Shown here: positions 25,201 to 34,500 of the stretch, one piece after another
How the letters are laid out: the number at the start of each line of letters is the position of its first letter
Position numbering within the stretch: the stretch's first letter is position 1
Assembly: GCA_947561715.1 (NCBI GenBank)
Contig: OX387200.1
Coordinates: 22,446,501-22,510,500 of the forward strand
Direction: 5' to 3'
DNA: 64,000 nucleotides
Source of the DNA: Ascidia mentula
Taxonomy: Eukaryota; Chordata; Ascidiacea; Phlebobranchia; Ascidiidae
Notes under the pieces: model-generated
What the model saw: the letters and a program-made list of their open reading frames with translations, nothing else
Told to the model about the DNA's origin: nothing
Database searches by the model: none
Translations under genes and position numbers: made by a program

Positions 25201-27304
25201 AAGATGTGTGGTAACAAAATCTCAAATCAGAATCCCAGCAACAAGCCCATCGCATACAGCTTACTCTATACACAATACAATACCCAACAATTTTTTTAAT
25301 TATCTTTCTGTTTAGATGAAACTAAAGTTGCATTCAAACAGGTTGACTGACAGAAGATTTATATTTTACGCAACTAAATGAAACAAATTAAACCTGCTTG
25401 TTAGAAATATGGACCCACATCTTACACGTGTGGAAGTTTCCTGGCAAGTTGCTCGTTGGAAACGACTGCCTGGATAGTTGGGTTCTCCACCAAACTCAAT
25501 AGCTTCAACAAAGTAATACAACTTAAAAAATGTTCTTAAGTACAGGGTCTGATTATATTTATTCAGTTACTTTTCCCTGATACATCACTGTGGATTATTA
25601 ACCTTCATTTATTCATTAAAAATATGCAGTCAAAACCAACTTCTACCAACAGAGGTCATCGAAGTAATCGTCACTATTTTGAACACCCAAAGCGTTTACT
25701 TTAATTTTCAACATATAGGAAAGCCACCTTTATCCTGTACTGGTTTGAAGAAACATCTTAATCAAATGTGCACTCACAAAACCAACTTCTGCCAACATAA
25801 ATCTCGGGACAAAAGCAGCTATTCTTTATGTGGAAAATTAACTGCAAACCAAACACTTTAAGCATTCATAATTTAGAAATACATTACCACAACTAACCAG
25901 TTGGGTTTGAAGGGTTGACTGTTGGCATGAAATCAGTTCTTGTCACACGAGCTAAAGAAAAAGCTTTCATGTTATGATTCTTTTGCTTCTGTATCAGAGG
26001 TAACTTGCTTCTGTATTAAAACCATGGCACACAGGGCCATATGTGGCCCATCAGCAGGTTTGCGTTCCAACACAACAATTTCCAAACATACATAAGTGTA
26101 CTAACTTTTGATGAAATTGGCAACTGGTTTAAAATTTATGTCTAAAACGAGGGCAGTGTAACACCATTTGTGGAAGCAGTTACAATGCAAGGATTTTTTC
26201 TATATTATACAACCATCATTAATAACCCAGACGCTTTTCTTGCATGCACTCATTGTAGTACTGATGATGAACGCAGTTAGTGTTCGAAAAGTTTACTAAT
26301 GAATAACAGCATTTTAGCTTTGGCTTTCATTTTCAAAGTTATAAACTCCAAATATTTTGCACCCAACCATCATCAACAAAGACAAATTTGGCAAAAACGT
26401 TTTGTAAATACATACATGGCCAAATTATTTTGGATCTTTACAAATAAATTTGTTGAATCACAAATTGCCAACAAACGTTATTAAATATAATCCAATAAAA
26501 TGTAAACAACATTCTAACCTCTCTGGTAGCATCTCTGCTGAAGGAAGCTTTGTGTTCCATCATAGCAACAATTCCTATGAGCAACTTTTGATCAATTGGT
26601 TGGTATTTTATTAATTAATTTTGATTACACTGTATTTAATTGTTATCATGTTTCATGTTTGTTTTGATCTACAACCGAAAAACACATCGCAGAAACTAAA
26701 TGCTTTCATGTGGATTCTTAACCTACTGTATGCACTTCTTAAATCCCGATTCATGCAATCATTTTAAATTTTTCTGCTTCAGTTTATTTTCCCGCTTAAA
26801 CATAAAAAATATTTTTTCTTATCGTGCCTCTGATGGTATGTTTTTTGTTTGTATCTTTTCTTCCTGGGGGCAAAAGCTCAGAAAGTGCTGACGCAAAACT
26901 CACGCATATGAGTTAGGGAAAGTACCTACCGTTGCCTGAGGGCACGACGCATGACAAGATAGTTTTAGACGAGTTAAGCTGTTGGCAAAATTTTTATCTT
27001 CGTTTCTTATCAGTGCAGTCGATTGCGGCCAAACTTGGCCGAGATTTTAAACAGGGCGTTTAACCCAACCACAAACCCAACATACTTTCGTCCTTAGTCC
27101 GGCGAGCCGAGATCAAGTTTGTTTTCCGACTCACCTTGCGAGGCATTGGATTCTGTTTGCGACTTCGAAGCTGCAGATTCTCCGAGAAACCACAGAAACA
27201 TCGCAAGTCAAAGTTGGTTGTTGTGTGCGCAGAGGCACAAAGTTTGCGAATAAACAAAACATGAAAAACGTCCATTTCAGATTAAGCGTCCGTTGTATCA
27301 TCAT
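410..27304 (-). CDS. G1: secreted trefoil-EGF-poly-CCP protein (3' end outside window)
   Basis: This is the largest of four paralogues. The chain runs from the ATG at 27302-27304 through 7 head exons and 40 CCP exons to 410, where the last visible exon still has a donor (GTAAG), so the gene continues past the left edge. The visible coding length is 8113 nt, about 2704 codons. After the head, nearly all exons are phase 1-1, so any CCP exon can be gained, lost or skipped without a frameshift. The order is head, CCP1-5, nine E/C pairs, then A/B pairs. Every CCP has the four framework cysteines and the Trp before the last cysteine. CCP modules are known from complement regulators and adhesion proteins; a recognition role is inference. 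Ascidian vCRL-type receptors are a possible comparison, but identity is not established. Block details are in the next entries. Confidence 0.88.
9282..9735. mobile_element. Transposon-like insertion in a G1 intron
   Basis: Compared with sister A/B units, about 455 bp of foreign sequence interrupts the motif GAAACAGTTTGAAACCAGTTTAC between 9282 and 9735. Its first about 105 bp match the left arm and centre of the foldback MITE at 29241. The remainder (GGCCAAGCAAAGACTTCC onwards) has no match seen here. It is present in only one unit, so it is younger than most duplications. No credible protein is encoded. Confidence 0.7.
10614..21822 (-). CDS. G1 E/C array: nine tandem pairs of CCP exons
   Basis: Nine E-type ([13 protein letters not shown], 192 nt) and nine C-type ([12 protein letters not shown], 186 nt) exons alternate. 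E exons: 21631-21822, 20294-20485, 18972-19163, 17630-17821, 16285-16476, 14940-15131, 13595-13786, 12250-12441, 10911-11102. C exons: 21334-21519, 19997-20182, 18675-18860, 17333-17518, 15988-16173, 14643-14828, 13298-13483, 11953-12138, 10614-10799. A 111-bp intron separates E from C within a pair, and about 850 bp separates pairs. All boundaries are AG/GT and phase 1-1. Proteins differ at only a few sites per module, such as the AP(V/I)EDFY segment and S/A near TGA(S/L/T)LP. The rightmost E exon has a different acceptor-side intron (ends TTTAG), as expected for the array edge. Confidence 0.9.
11366..11895. mobile_element. hAT-like MITE in E/C unit (leftmost)
   Basis: It starts CAGTGGTTCTAAAAC and ends TTTAAGAACCCTTG, followed by GCTAATTC. 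It is a shorter relative of the G2 element and lies between the E exon of one unit and the C exon of the next. Confidence 0.65.
12709..13240. mobile_element. hAT-like MITE in E/C unit
   Basis: This 532-bp copy has CAGTGG and CCTTG ends and flanks CCTAAAAT/GCTAATTC. Copies at the same place in the next units are 14054-14585, 15399-15930 and 16744-17275. Diverged copies lie at about 18087-18617 and 19412-19939, and a decayed one starts near 20742. Confidence 0.65.
14054..14585. mobile_element. hAT-like MITE in E/C unit
   Basis: It is nearly identical to the copy at 12709-13240, exactly 1345 bp away, and was carried by unit duplication. Confidence 0.65.
15399..15930. mobile_element. hAT-like MITE in E/C unit
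   Basis: Same element and position in the next 1345-bp unit, nearly identical to its neighbours. Confidence 0.65.
16744..17275. mobile_element. hAT-like MITE in E/C unit
   Basis: Same element in the last of the exact 1345-bp units. Confidence 0.65.
18087..18617. mobile_element. hAT-like MITE in E/C unit, diverged
   Basis: The left end has decayed to TAGTAGTTCTAAAAC; the right end ACCCTTG is kept. It lies in the older flank of the array. Confidence 0.55.
19412..19939. mobile_element. hAT-like MITE in E/C unit, diverged
   Basis: The left end reads TAGTAGTTCTGAAAC and the right end is preserved. It is more diverged than copies in the middle of the array. Confidence 0.55.
21984..24750 (-). CDS. 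G1 CCP1-CCP5 exons
   Basis: There are five single-exon CCP modules, all phase 1-1: CCP1 24568-24750 ([13 protein letters not shown]), CCP2 24086-24268 ([13 protein letters not shown]), CCP3 23128-23310 ([13 protein letters not shown]), CCP4 22770-22952 ([13 protein letters not shown]) and CCP5 21984-22169 ([13 protein letters not shown]). Four are 183 nt and CCP5 is 186 nt. Each has AG acceptors and GT donors in place and the CCP framework (four Cys, a Tyr two residues before Cys2, Trp before Cys4). All five have near-identical counterparts at the same positions in G2 (40.2-41.4 kb and 38.3 kb). The CCP4-CCP5 intron holds a 24-bp minisatellite. The intron at 23311-24085 shows nothing recognisable. 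Confidence 0.9.
22200..22618. repeat. 24-bp minisatellite in the CCP4-CCP5 intron of G1
   Basis: About seventeen units of a 24-bp repeat (core ATACCAACCATCACAACC) lie just upstream of the CCP5 acceptor. As 24 is a multiple of three and units lack stops in several frames, it produces spurious long open frames on both strands. G2 has a larger version in the same intron. Confidence 0.95.
24360..24392. repeat. (TA/TG)n microsatellite in a G1 intron
   Basis: An imperfect TATATATG/TGTG tract lies in the intron between CCP1 and CCP2 of G1. It is absent at the matching place in G2, whose intron is shorter. Confidence 0.85.
24844..27304 (-). CDS. G1 head: signal peptide, two trefoil-like modules, EGF
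   Basis: Exons (minus order): 27135-27304, 26519-26574, 25898-25951, 25394-25502, 25195-25265, 25035-25091, 24844-24957. Residues 1-27 form a signal peptide with hydrophobic core [12 protein letters not shown]. Exons 1-2 encode a P-type trefoil pattern, with cysteines at residues 34, 44, 54, 59, 60 and 72 (spacing 9-9-4-0-11) and motif NCCYD. Exon 3 is a Pro/Thr linker. Exon 4 (FGGEPNYPG) plus exon 5 (WACCWD, FCYH) give a second trefoil-like module with a shorter last loop. Exon 6 carries [12 protein letters not shown]. Exon 7 is a calcium-binding type EGF starting DINEC and matching the Asp/Asn hydroxylation pattern CxDx4FxCxC. Splice phases agree at each junction (2, 1, 1, 2, 1, 1, 1). The tandem ATGs at 27302 and 27299 leave the exact start open; G2 supports the first. 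Confidence 0.87.
26299..26372. mobile_element. Half-copy of the foldback element in a G1 intron
   Basis: It matches the right arm and adjoining sequence of the G3 foldback (GCTTTGGCTTT, then AACTCCA and ATTTTGCACCCA). No opposing arm was seen, so it is a partial copy. Confidence 0.5.
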
Positions 27305-29240
27305 GATGGATTCCACCATTGTTTATTGCGTTGATGGTCAGTCGAACCACTGTTGATATTTAAACCCGACGCCGAACCACCTCCAGATTGCAGCCCTTCT
27401 ATTGTTCCGCGGTGAAACTTCCTCCGCCCAAACCACACGAAAATTGTGGCTTATTATAAATTAACCCGTCGATTTGCCTGAATCTTGTGGATCTGAAAAA
27501 GAAGCAACAAAAAAACCTGTTTTTTCCTTGAATGAGAAACACGCGCGTCCTAATTTTATTTTTTTATTTACAATACGCCAAACTTTATTGTTTTTTTTTA
27601 ACTTATTCAGATATAAAATAGGTTTGCGCCCAGGATTGTAAATATTGAAACACATGAAGAAGAAAAACTGGAATTTTTCTGTTTCGCCCTCGTGAAAAAG
27701 TTTGGCGCAATATAAACTCCAGACACCAACAACTGCCTACATTGAGTAATTTGAATGTAAACGCTACACAATGAGCAGACGTGGCCATAATTGTAAATAA
27801 CCACAACACACAACACGTGTAGGGTAGCGTAGCGTAGCCCGTATGGTTGATTGGGTCGAAAACATGCGGAAGACTCCATCCTGATAAGATTGCGTCCGTG
27901 GTATCGCAAACTTTGCTAATCCTCATACTGTAAGTTCTACGTAAATGTACTTCTAGCTCGGCTTGCCTTAACCCCTTGGCTTCTTCGGACAGAGTTTGCA
28001 TAATCCTGAGAAACATAAGACGGACAATTTTCACGCAATACTTGCCACAATAATGCGTGAGGGCTTGAGGCGATGACGTCCAGCTGTGACTGCCGCGGGT
28101 AGCTCGGGCCGGCACAGCGTTTACCTCAGCGCCGACGTCTACTTATTTTAGAAACCGTCGATGACTCTCCACCTCGACTGATGTGTTTGGGAGCGGACGG
28201 ACGAGATTGGGGTGTGAACCCTTCCAACTTACTCTTCGATTATATTAGAACACCAGGTTCAATTGAACGACTTTTCACCTGTGAAATTTGTTTTAAGGCG
28301 ACGGCAAAACGTTTCAACAAACAGATTTGAACAGAAAACTGACGGTGGGTGCAGATTTTGTGGCGTGGTTGAAACATGTCCTAATAACTGAAAGTCGATA
28401 GACGCAGTTTGGCGAACATAAGACAATGAAACAAATTAGTTTGTAAATTGCGATAGACGTAATAAATACTAACTTACTATTTGCATCTGGGTTGGTTGAA
28501 CGAAAATTATTGACAAGATGGGGGAGAGAAAAACGTTCAAATTACTTTCAAACGGAAACCACATCACAAAAAACAGTTCGAAATATCACCTTAGTTGCCG
28601 GCGGTTGTAGGGAAATCACCATGAGACGATCACGTGGTACAAGCAGACAAGGGAGGGTCTGTGACGGAACAAGCAAATGGTAATCACACGCAAAAGTCAT
28701 GTTTATTGAATCACACCCAACTGCAAATTGTGCAACATGTGTTTCAGATGCAAAAAGATACGAAATTATGGAAATGAAAGGCATTTGTGAATACAGTTAA
28801 TCTTTTGATGCGATTCGCGAAGTCTGTTTCGCATTTTCGTCTTTTGCGATTAGTAAACGTTAATTTTACTCTACAGCTTTAACTGAATTGAGATGAGCTG
28901 CACCGGATAATACACCTAAATATGCCGGGTCACAGATATAGTATTTACGGCATACAAACACACAATAGTTTTGCAAATCACACGTTTGTTAACTCTCCTG
29001 CACAAAAATATTCTTGCTGGTTTGTATTGTAAATAACTCTTAAGTGTCTCAATGACGCTAACGCGGGAGGAGTCTCTTGGGTTGTAATAATTTCTTCTAC
29101 CTCGTCTTGCAAAGAAATCAGACCTTGGATAATTCTCCGAGTAATTATTGTATTGAAATCTGTTATATGATTCATTGAAACGGTACATTACAACTCTTTA
29201 ATATAATAAGCAATGTGGAGCCAATAATATGAATTGCGTA
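27305..29240. other. Intergenic G2-G1, left part; unassigned open frame
   Basis: No gene is supported. A minus-strand open frame of 170 codons (27603-28115) lacks a clear ATG start at its beginning, has no recognised domain, and its last third is unlike coding sequence. The segment 27820-28130 is richer in G+C and CpG than the surroundings, as a promoter or 5' region might be. Short frames at 28492-28784 and 28916-29188 overlap on opposite strands and are not supported. Confidence 0.5.
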
Positions 29241-29380
29241 TAAGCTGCAGACAGATGGCCACAGTTTCGACCTAAAAGGTCTGATCAGTACAGCTGGTGT
29301 GACTATCAGACGACTTTGCTGACCAAACTGCACTGATCAGACCTTTTAGGTCGAAACAGTGGCCATCTGTCTGCAGCTTA
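29241..29380. mobile_element. Foldback MITE, 49-bp inverted arms
   Basis: Arms 29241-29289 and 29332-29380 are inverted repeats of each other with one mismatch (start TAAGCTGCAGACAGATGGCC). A 42-bp centre reads CAGCTGGTGTGACTATCAG. There is no coding capacity. Its left arm plus centre also occurs at 9286-9390, and a shorter related piece at 29856. No clear target duplication could be assigned. Confidence 0.8.
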
Positions 29381-30400
29381 TCTTCAATATAATGTTGATA
29401 GAATCCAAACGAATATAATATAATAAGCTTATCAGGTAAACACTGGGCTTTTTTAAAGCTCTCCATTCTGAACGCTGATTGGTCAATAATGTCACGTGAT
29501 ATCATGAGGCGCTTGAAGTAATATAATACAAGAACATAGGTGTGATGTGACATAAGCATAGGAGAACATTTTATGTGGTAAACAGGATATTGAATGAATC
29601 ACTTTACTCGAGAACATTCGATGGACAAATCGTTTGGGTCACATTATAGGATTATGCAATACTTGTGCAAAGCTGCACGCAGAACATTACGCAATACAAG
29701 CACTGGTTTCTGTGACGTATGATCAGTATGTTGTCCCACACTTCACACGGGTGGTTACCCTATTCGTGACGACCTCATACAAAATCAACGCATAGATTTG
29801 TCGTTTTGGAAATGTTTTTATGTTTATAAGTGCAAAAAAAAGCCATAATATTGCAAAGCTGCAGACAGGGTGTGTACACGCACTGTTTCGACCTGTAAGG
29901 TCTCATCAGTGCAGCTGTTGAGTGGCACTGTGCTAGCTTTCACACTAGCAGGCACACTAGTCTCCACTTTATGGTACCTTTCGGTCAACGTCGATCTGCA
30001 GGGCACCCTATACTAGGTACCGAACAACAGAGACTTTTTATGTTTAGTTGCCCAATATGTCGGCAAAATGGAAGGCCTAACTTTTAGTCAGTGATGTTTC
30101 GCAATGATTTACTCCCAACTAATATTTGTTTGACTTACGTTAAGACAACCTTAACAAAGCAGAATCTCCAGTTATTAACTATATTTGCTATGCTGGTAAA
30201 ACACACACTTCAATTACGGTTCGAGACAGCAGGATTTGATTGATGAGTCCAGTCGGGTAATTTGGAACCGAAAATATCACAGGAATCAACACGCTTGTGG
30301 ACATATTGACACTGTGGGTTATCACGGGTTAAACATGCAAGTGTTTTCTCCAGTCGGGTTTGACCACGTCCCGTCACACTGGCTAATGTTTTCGACATTA
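29381..30400. other. Intergenic, below the G2 3' block
   Basis: Apart from the MITE-like fragment at 29856-30003, nothing is recognised. Short frames on both strands have no domain. Confidence 0.5.
29856..30003. mobile_element. Fragment related to the GCAGACAG MITE family
   Basis: AAGCTGCAGACAG, then CACTGTTTCGACCTGTAAGG and TCATCAGTGCAGCTG, resemble the element at 29241, with different sequence between. It ends near GATCTGCAGG. Its limits are uncertain. Confidence 0.5.
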
Positions 30401-31500
30401 TATAACGGAGGGATCGGATTACATGGAGTTACCCTACCTAAGTATGGTTAACCAAACCACATTCAACACAATTGTTTATTCCACTCATTACACTGCTGCA
30501 AGGAAGGGTTGATTGTGGGTAATAATGTGTGTATAGGGGATACGATGTAAATTAAAGAATTATCAGTGCCTGAAAACGTCAAGAATCACCACAAAGCAGG
30601 TTGGAGGCTTAAATCTAAAACAGCGTCATTAATCGAGTGTTACAAAAAAAACGTTAATTCGCCAAATTTATCAAGGACCAAGTCTCCCTGACATTCTTAT
30701 GTACAACATAAAGTTGATGATTATCTGTGGAAAATATTCACTCTTAGGTCATATAAAAAAAAACTGATCATGGACATCTGCACTAAACTTGCAATTCAAT
30801 GACTGTAATTCCACCACTCTGCAGGTTTAATCGAATTAACAAGTGGGTGGTTAGTTTTATGACAATGTCAACGTTCAAGGTCACGGGGTGCAAATGTTCG
30901 CTGAGTTCGGGTCCAACCACAGCCCGTTGCTCTGACAGAGATTATATTCTGGAGCGGTTGAAGGACATTCAAACTTGATGCGATCACAAACATCATATGA
31001 TGCTTTCGGTGTACCTGACATCGTGCCCATAGCAGGTGGGGGAGGAGCACTTCCACAACCTAGCCAAGATTAATAGGAAAGATTTATTAAACAAACAGAA
31101 CAATGTCGTTCTGTTCTAGTTTGGGAAGAATAGTTGATTTAAAAACAATCAAAATACAAAATAAAACCTTATTTTTTACCTCTTGTATTAAAATGAATGC
31201 AGAATTTAATAAACAACCTGAACACAAAGTTTTAATCCAACCTGAAGGTTGGCAGAACGGAAGTTGAGACCATGTGCCAGTTTGTGAACATGTGACAATG
31301 TTATTCCCAACCAAGGAATAAGTGGTTGAACCAGATAAGATGCAACTATACGTCACAAACTCTGTAGGTGAGTATTCCATTTGATCAACTGTAAATTGTC
31401 CGTTTGCGATGTCTGGTGGTCTTGTGCACACTGGAATGTATGACATACTTGGATCGTGTTCAATAAAATGGTTCCCAACGCAATGTGTTTGAAATGAAAA
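30401..31500. repeat. 3' block of G2 duplicated below G3
   Basis: The sequence from GGAGGGATCGG (about 30405) through the terminal and R-type exons nearly matches 46430-47460, including about 480 bp beyond the stop codon. Similarity of this non-coding flank shows that the duplication or conversion tract covers more than exons. Confidence 0.85.
30475..30480 (-). terminator. Candidate polyadenylation signal of G2
   Basis: A minus-strand AATAAA lies about 400 nt below the G2 stop. It is the counterpart of the hexamer at 46499 below G3, within the duplicated 3' block. Confidence 0.3.
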
Positions 31501-34500
31501 TGAGAACATTGACACTTATTAATATCAATAGGTTTTTTAAATTAATTTTCTATTGCCTAACTATAAAAACGAGAAACAATGCTTTTTTTAATTCCGTCAC
31601 ATTTTTCTTTCTCCACTATTATTTCGCCTTGCTGAGACTTCAACAATTTTCTACCAATCAGAAGACTTGTATTTGGCTTGACGTCATTCTACATATCTTC
31701 TGGAGGGTCATACTGTGAAATCTCCGCATGTCAAATTGTTACTGTTTGACTTTATAATGAACAAACGTAATTCGTCATTGTTAGTGACGTAAGTATTATT
31801 ATTTCACTTGGTGCGACATTCATTAAAAGCAAGAAACCACGTGCCAGAAACAAGAGTTTCTTGTGAAAACCGATCGAAAAACTTTTGTCAAAAAAAAAGT
31901 TTTTGTAAATATTTCATGGGCACTCATATTTGATGCGGTCACACAGGTACACACAGGTTATGTACAATAGATATTTTAATAAACCTTTGGGTTGGCAGGA
32001 AGGGATTTCACTCCAAGTTTTGTCATTACAAGTAACTTGTGCAATTCCAAGCAGTGTGTGCGTTGTAGTATCAGTACAACTGTATGTAACCATATCACCA
32101 GAGTTATACTGATCCCGAACAGGAGTAAATGAGCCAGCAGCTATGTTTGGTGGTTTGTTGCATGCTAAAAAAATAAACAAAATTTCCCAGCCGTACAAAC
32201 AACATATGGTTGTTAAAAACGTTTTTCACAAGGAGGAACCAACTGATTAAAATGGAAATACGTCAATGTATCTATTAAATATTATGTAGCAAATACTCTT
32301 GTTAAATACTCTAAAACTAATTTTACCTATCCTGACACAGCAGGGCATCTGACTCCAAGTCCCTGTCGCACCACATGTTATTGTACCATCCCCAACCAGT
32401 TCATGAGTGGATGCACACATGTATGTGATATCTGTACCCGGTGGATACCCACCTGTGATTGGACCAAAACTCCCTCCAGCAATAGAGGGTGGTTCATTGC
32501 ATGCTTGAAAAACATTGCATGGTTGTCATGGTAATAGCAGTTAAAACAACAAACTTCACTCTTTCAATGGAGATTAACATGCTGTTATTTAACCACTTAG
32601 ATCCTAGCTATTTGATTTTGAACATTCGTAAAAATCATATTTAAACCCACCAAAAGCACTTTATACATGCAAGGAAATTAGGAATTTCTTTTATTGATCG
32701 ATTGTCACAAAAAAACAAGAGTTTCTTGTGAAAACCGATCGAAAAACTTTCGTCAAAAAAAAAGTTTTTGTAAATATTTCATGGGCACTCATATTTGATG
32801 CGGTCACACAGGTACACACAGGTTATATACAATAGATATTTTAATAAACCTTTGGGTTGACAGGAAGGGATTTCACTCCAAGTTTTGTCGTTACAAGTAA
32901 CTTCTGCAGTTCCAAGCAGTGTGTGTGTTGTAGTATCAGAACAACTGTATGTAACCATATCACCAGAGTTATACTGATCCCGAACAGGAGTAAATGAGCC
33001 AGCAGCTATGTTTGGTGGTTTGTTGCATGCTAAAAAAATAAACAAAATTTCCCAGCCGTACAAACAACATATGGATGTTAAAAACGTTTTTCACAAGGAG
33101 GAACCAACTGATTAAAATGAAAATACGTCAATGTATCTATTAAATATTATGTAGCAAATACTCTTGTTAAATACTGTAAAACTAATTTCACCTATCCTGA
33201 CACAGCAGGGCATCTGACTCCAAGTCCCTGTCGCACCACATGTTATTGTACCATCCCCAACCAGTTCATGAGTGGATGCACACATGTATGTGATATCTGT
33301 ACCCGGTGGATACCCACCTGTGATTGGACCAAAACTCCCTCCAGCAATAGAGGGTGGTTCATTGCATGCTTGAAAAACATTGCATGGTTGTCATGGTAAT
33401 AGCAGTTAAAACAACAAACTTCACTCTTTCAATGGAGATTAACATGCTGTTATTTAACCACTTAGATCCTAGCTATTTGATTTTGAACATTCGCAAAAAT
33501 CATATTTAAACCCACCAAACGCACTTTATACATGCAAGGAAATTAGGAATTTCTTTTATTGATCGATTGTCACAAAAAAACAAGAGTTTCTTGTGAAAAC
33601 CGATCGAAAAACTTTTGTCAAAAAAAAAGTTTTTGTAAATATTTCATGGGCACTCATATTTGATGCGGTCACACAGGTACACACAGGTTATGTACAATAG
33701 ATATTTTAATAAACCTTTGGGTTGGCAGGAAGGGATTTCACTCCAAGTTTTGTCATTACAAGTAACTTCTGCAGTTCCAAGCAGTGTGTGTGTTGTAGTA
33801 TCAGTACAACTGTATGTAACCATATCACCAGAGTTATACTGATCCCGAACAGGAGTAAATGAGCCAGCAGCTATGTTTGGTGGTTTGTTGCATGCTAAAA
33901 AAATAAACAAAATTTCCCAGCCGTACAAACAACACATGGATGTTAAAAACGTTTTTCACAAGGAGGAACCAACTGATTAAAATGGAAATACGTCAATGTA
34001 TCTATTAAATATTATGTAGCAAATACTCTTGTTAAATACTCTAAAACTAATTTTACCTATCCTGACACAGCAGGGCATCTGACTCCAAGTCCCTGTCGCA
34101 CCACATGTTATTGTACCATCCCCAACCAGTTCATGAGTGGATGCACACATGTATGTGATATCTGTACCCGGTGGATACCCACCTGTGATTGGACCAAAAC
34201 TCCCTCCAGCAATAGAGGGTGGTTCATTGCATGCTTGAAAAACATTGCATGGTTGTCATGGTAATAGCAGTTAAAACAACAAACTTCACTCTTTCAATGG
34301 AGATTAACATGCTGTTATTTAACCACTTAGATCCTAGCTATTTGATTTTGAACATTCGTAAAAATCATACTTAAACCCACCAAAAGCACTTTATACATGC
34401 AAGGAAATTAGGAATTTCTTTTATTGATCGATTGTCACAAAAAAACAAGAGTTTCTTGTGAAAACCGATCGAAAAACTTTCGTCAAAAAAAAAGTTTTTG

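Noticed and set aside
27060-27275. Alternative frame starting [10 protein letters not shown] over the G1 first exon
   Set aside because: It does not give the trefoil cysteine pattern and does not match the splice phase of the next exon; the frame beginning MMIQRT does both and is conserved in G2.
410-27304. Naming G1 as the known ascidian variable complement receptor-like gene
   Set aside because: Shared CCP/EGF content alone is not enough. No membrane anchor was seen in the complete paralogues, and no database search was possible.
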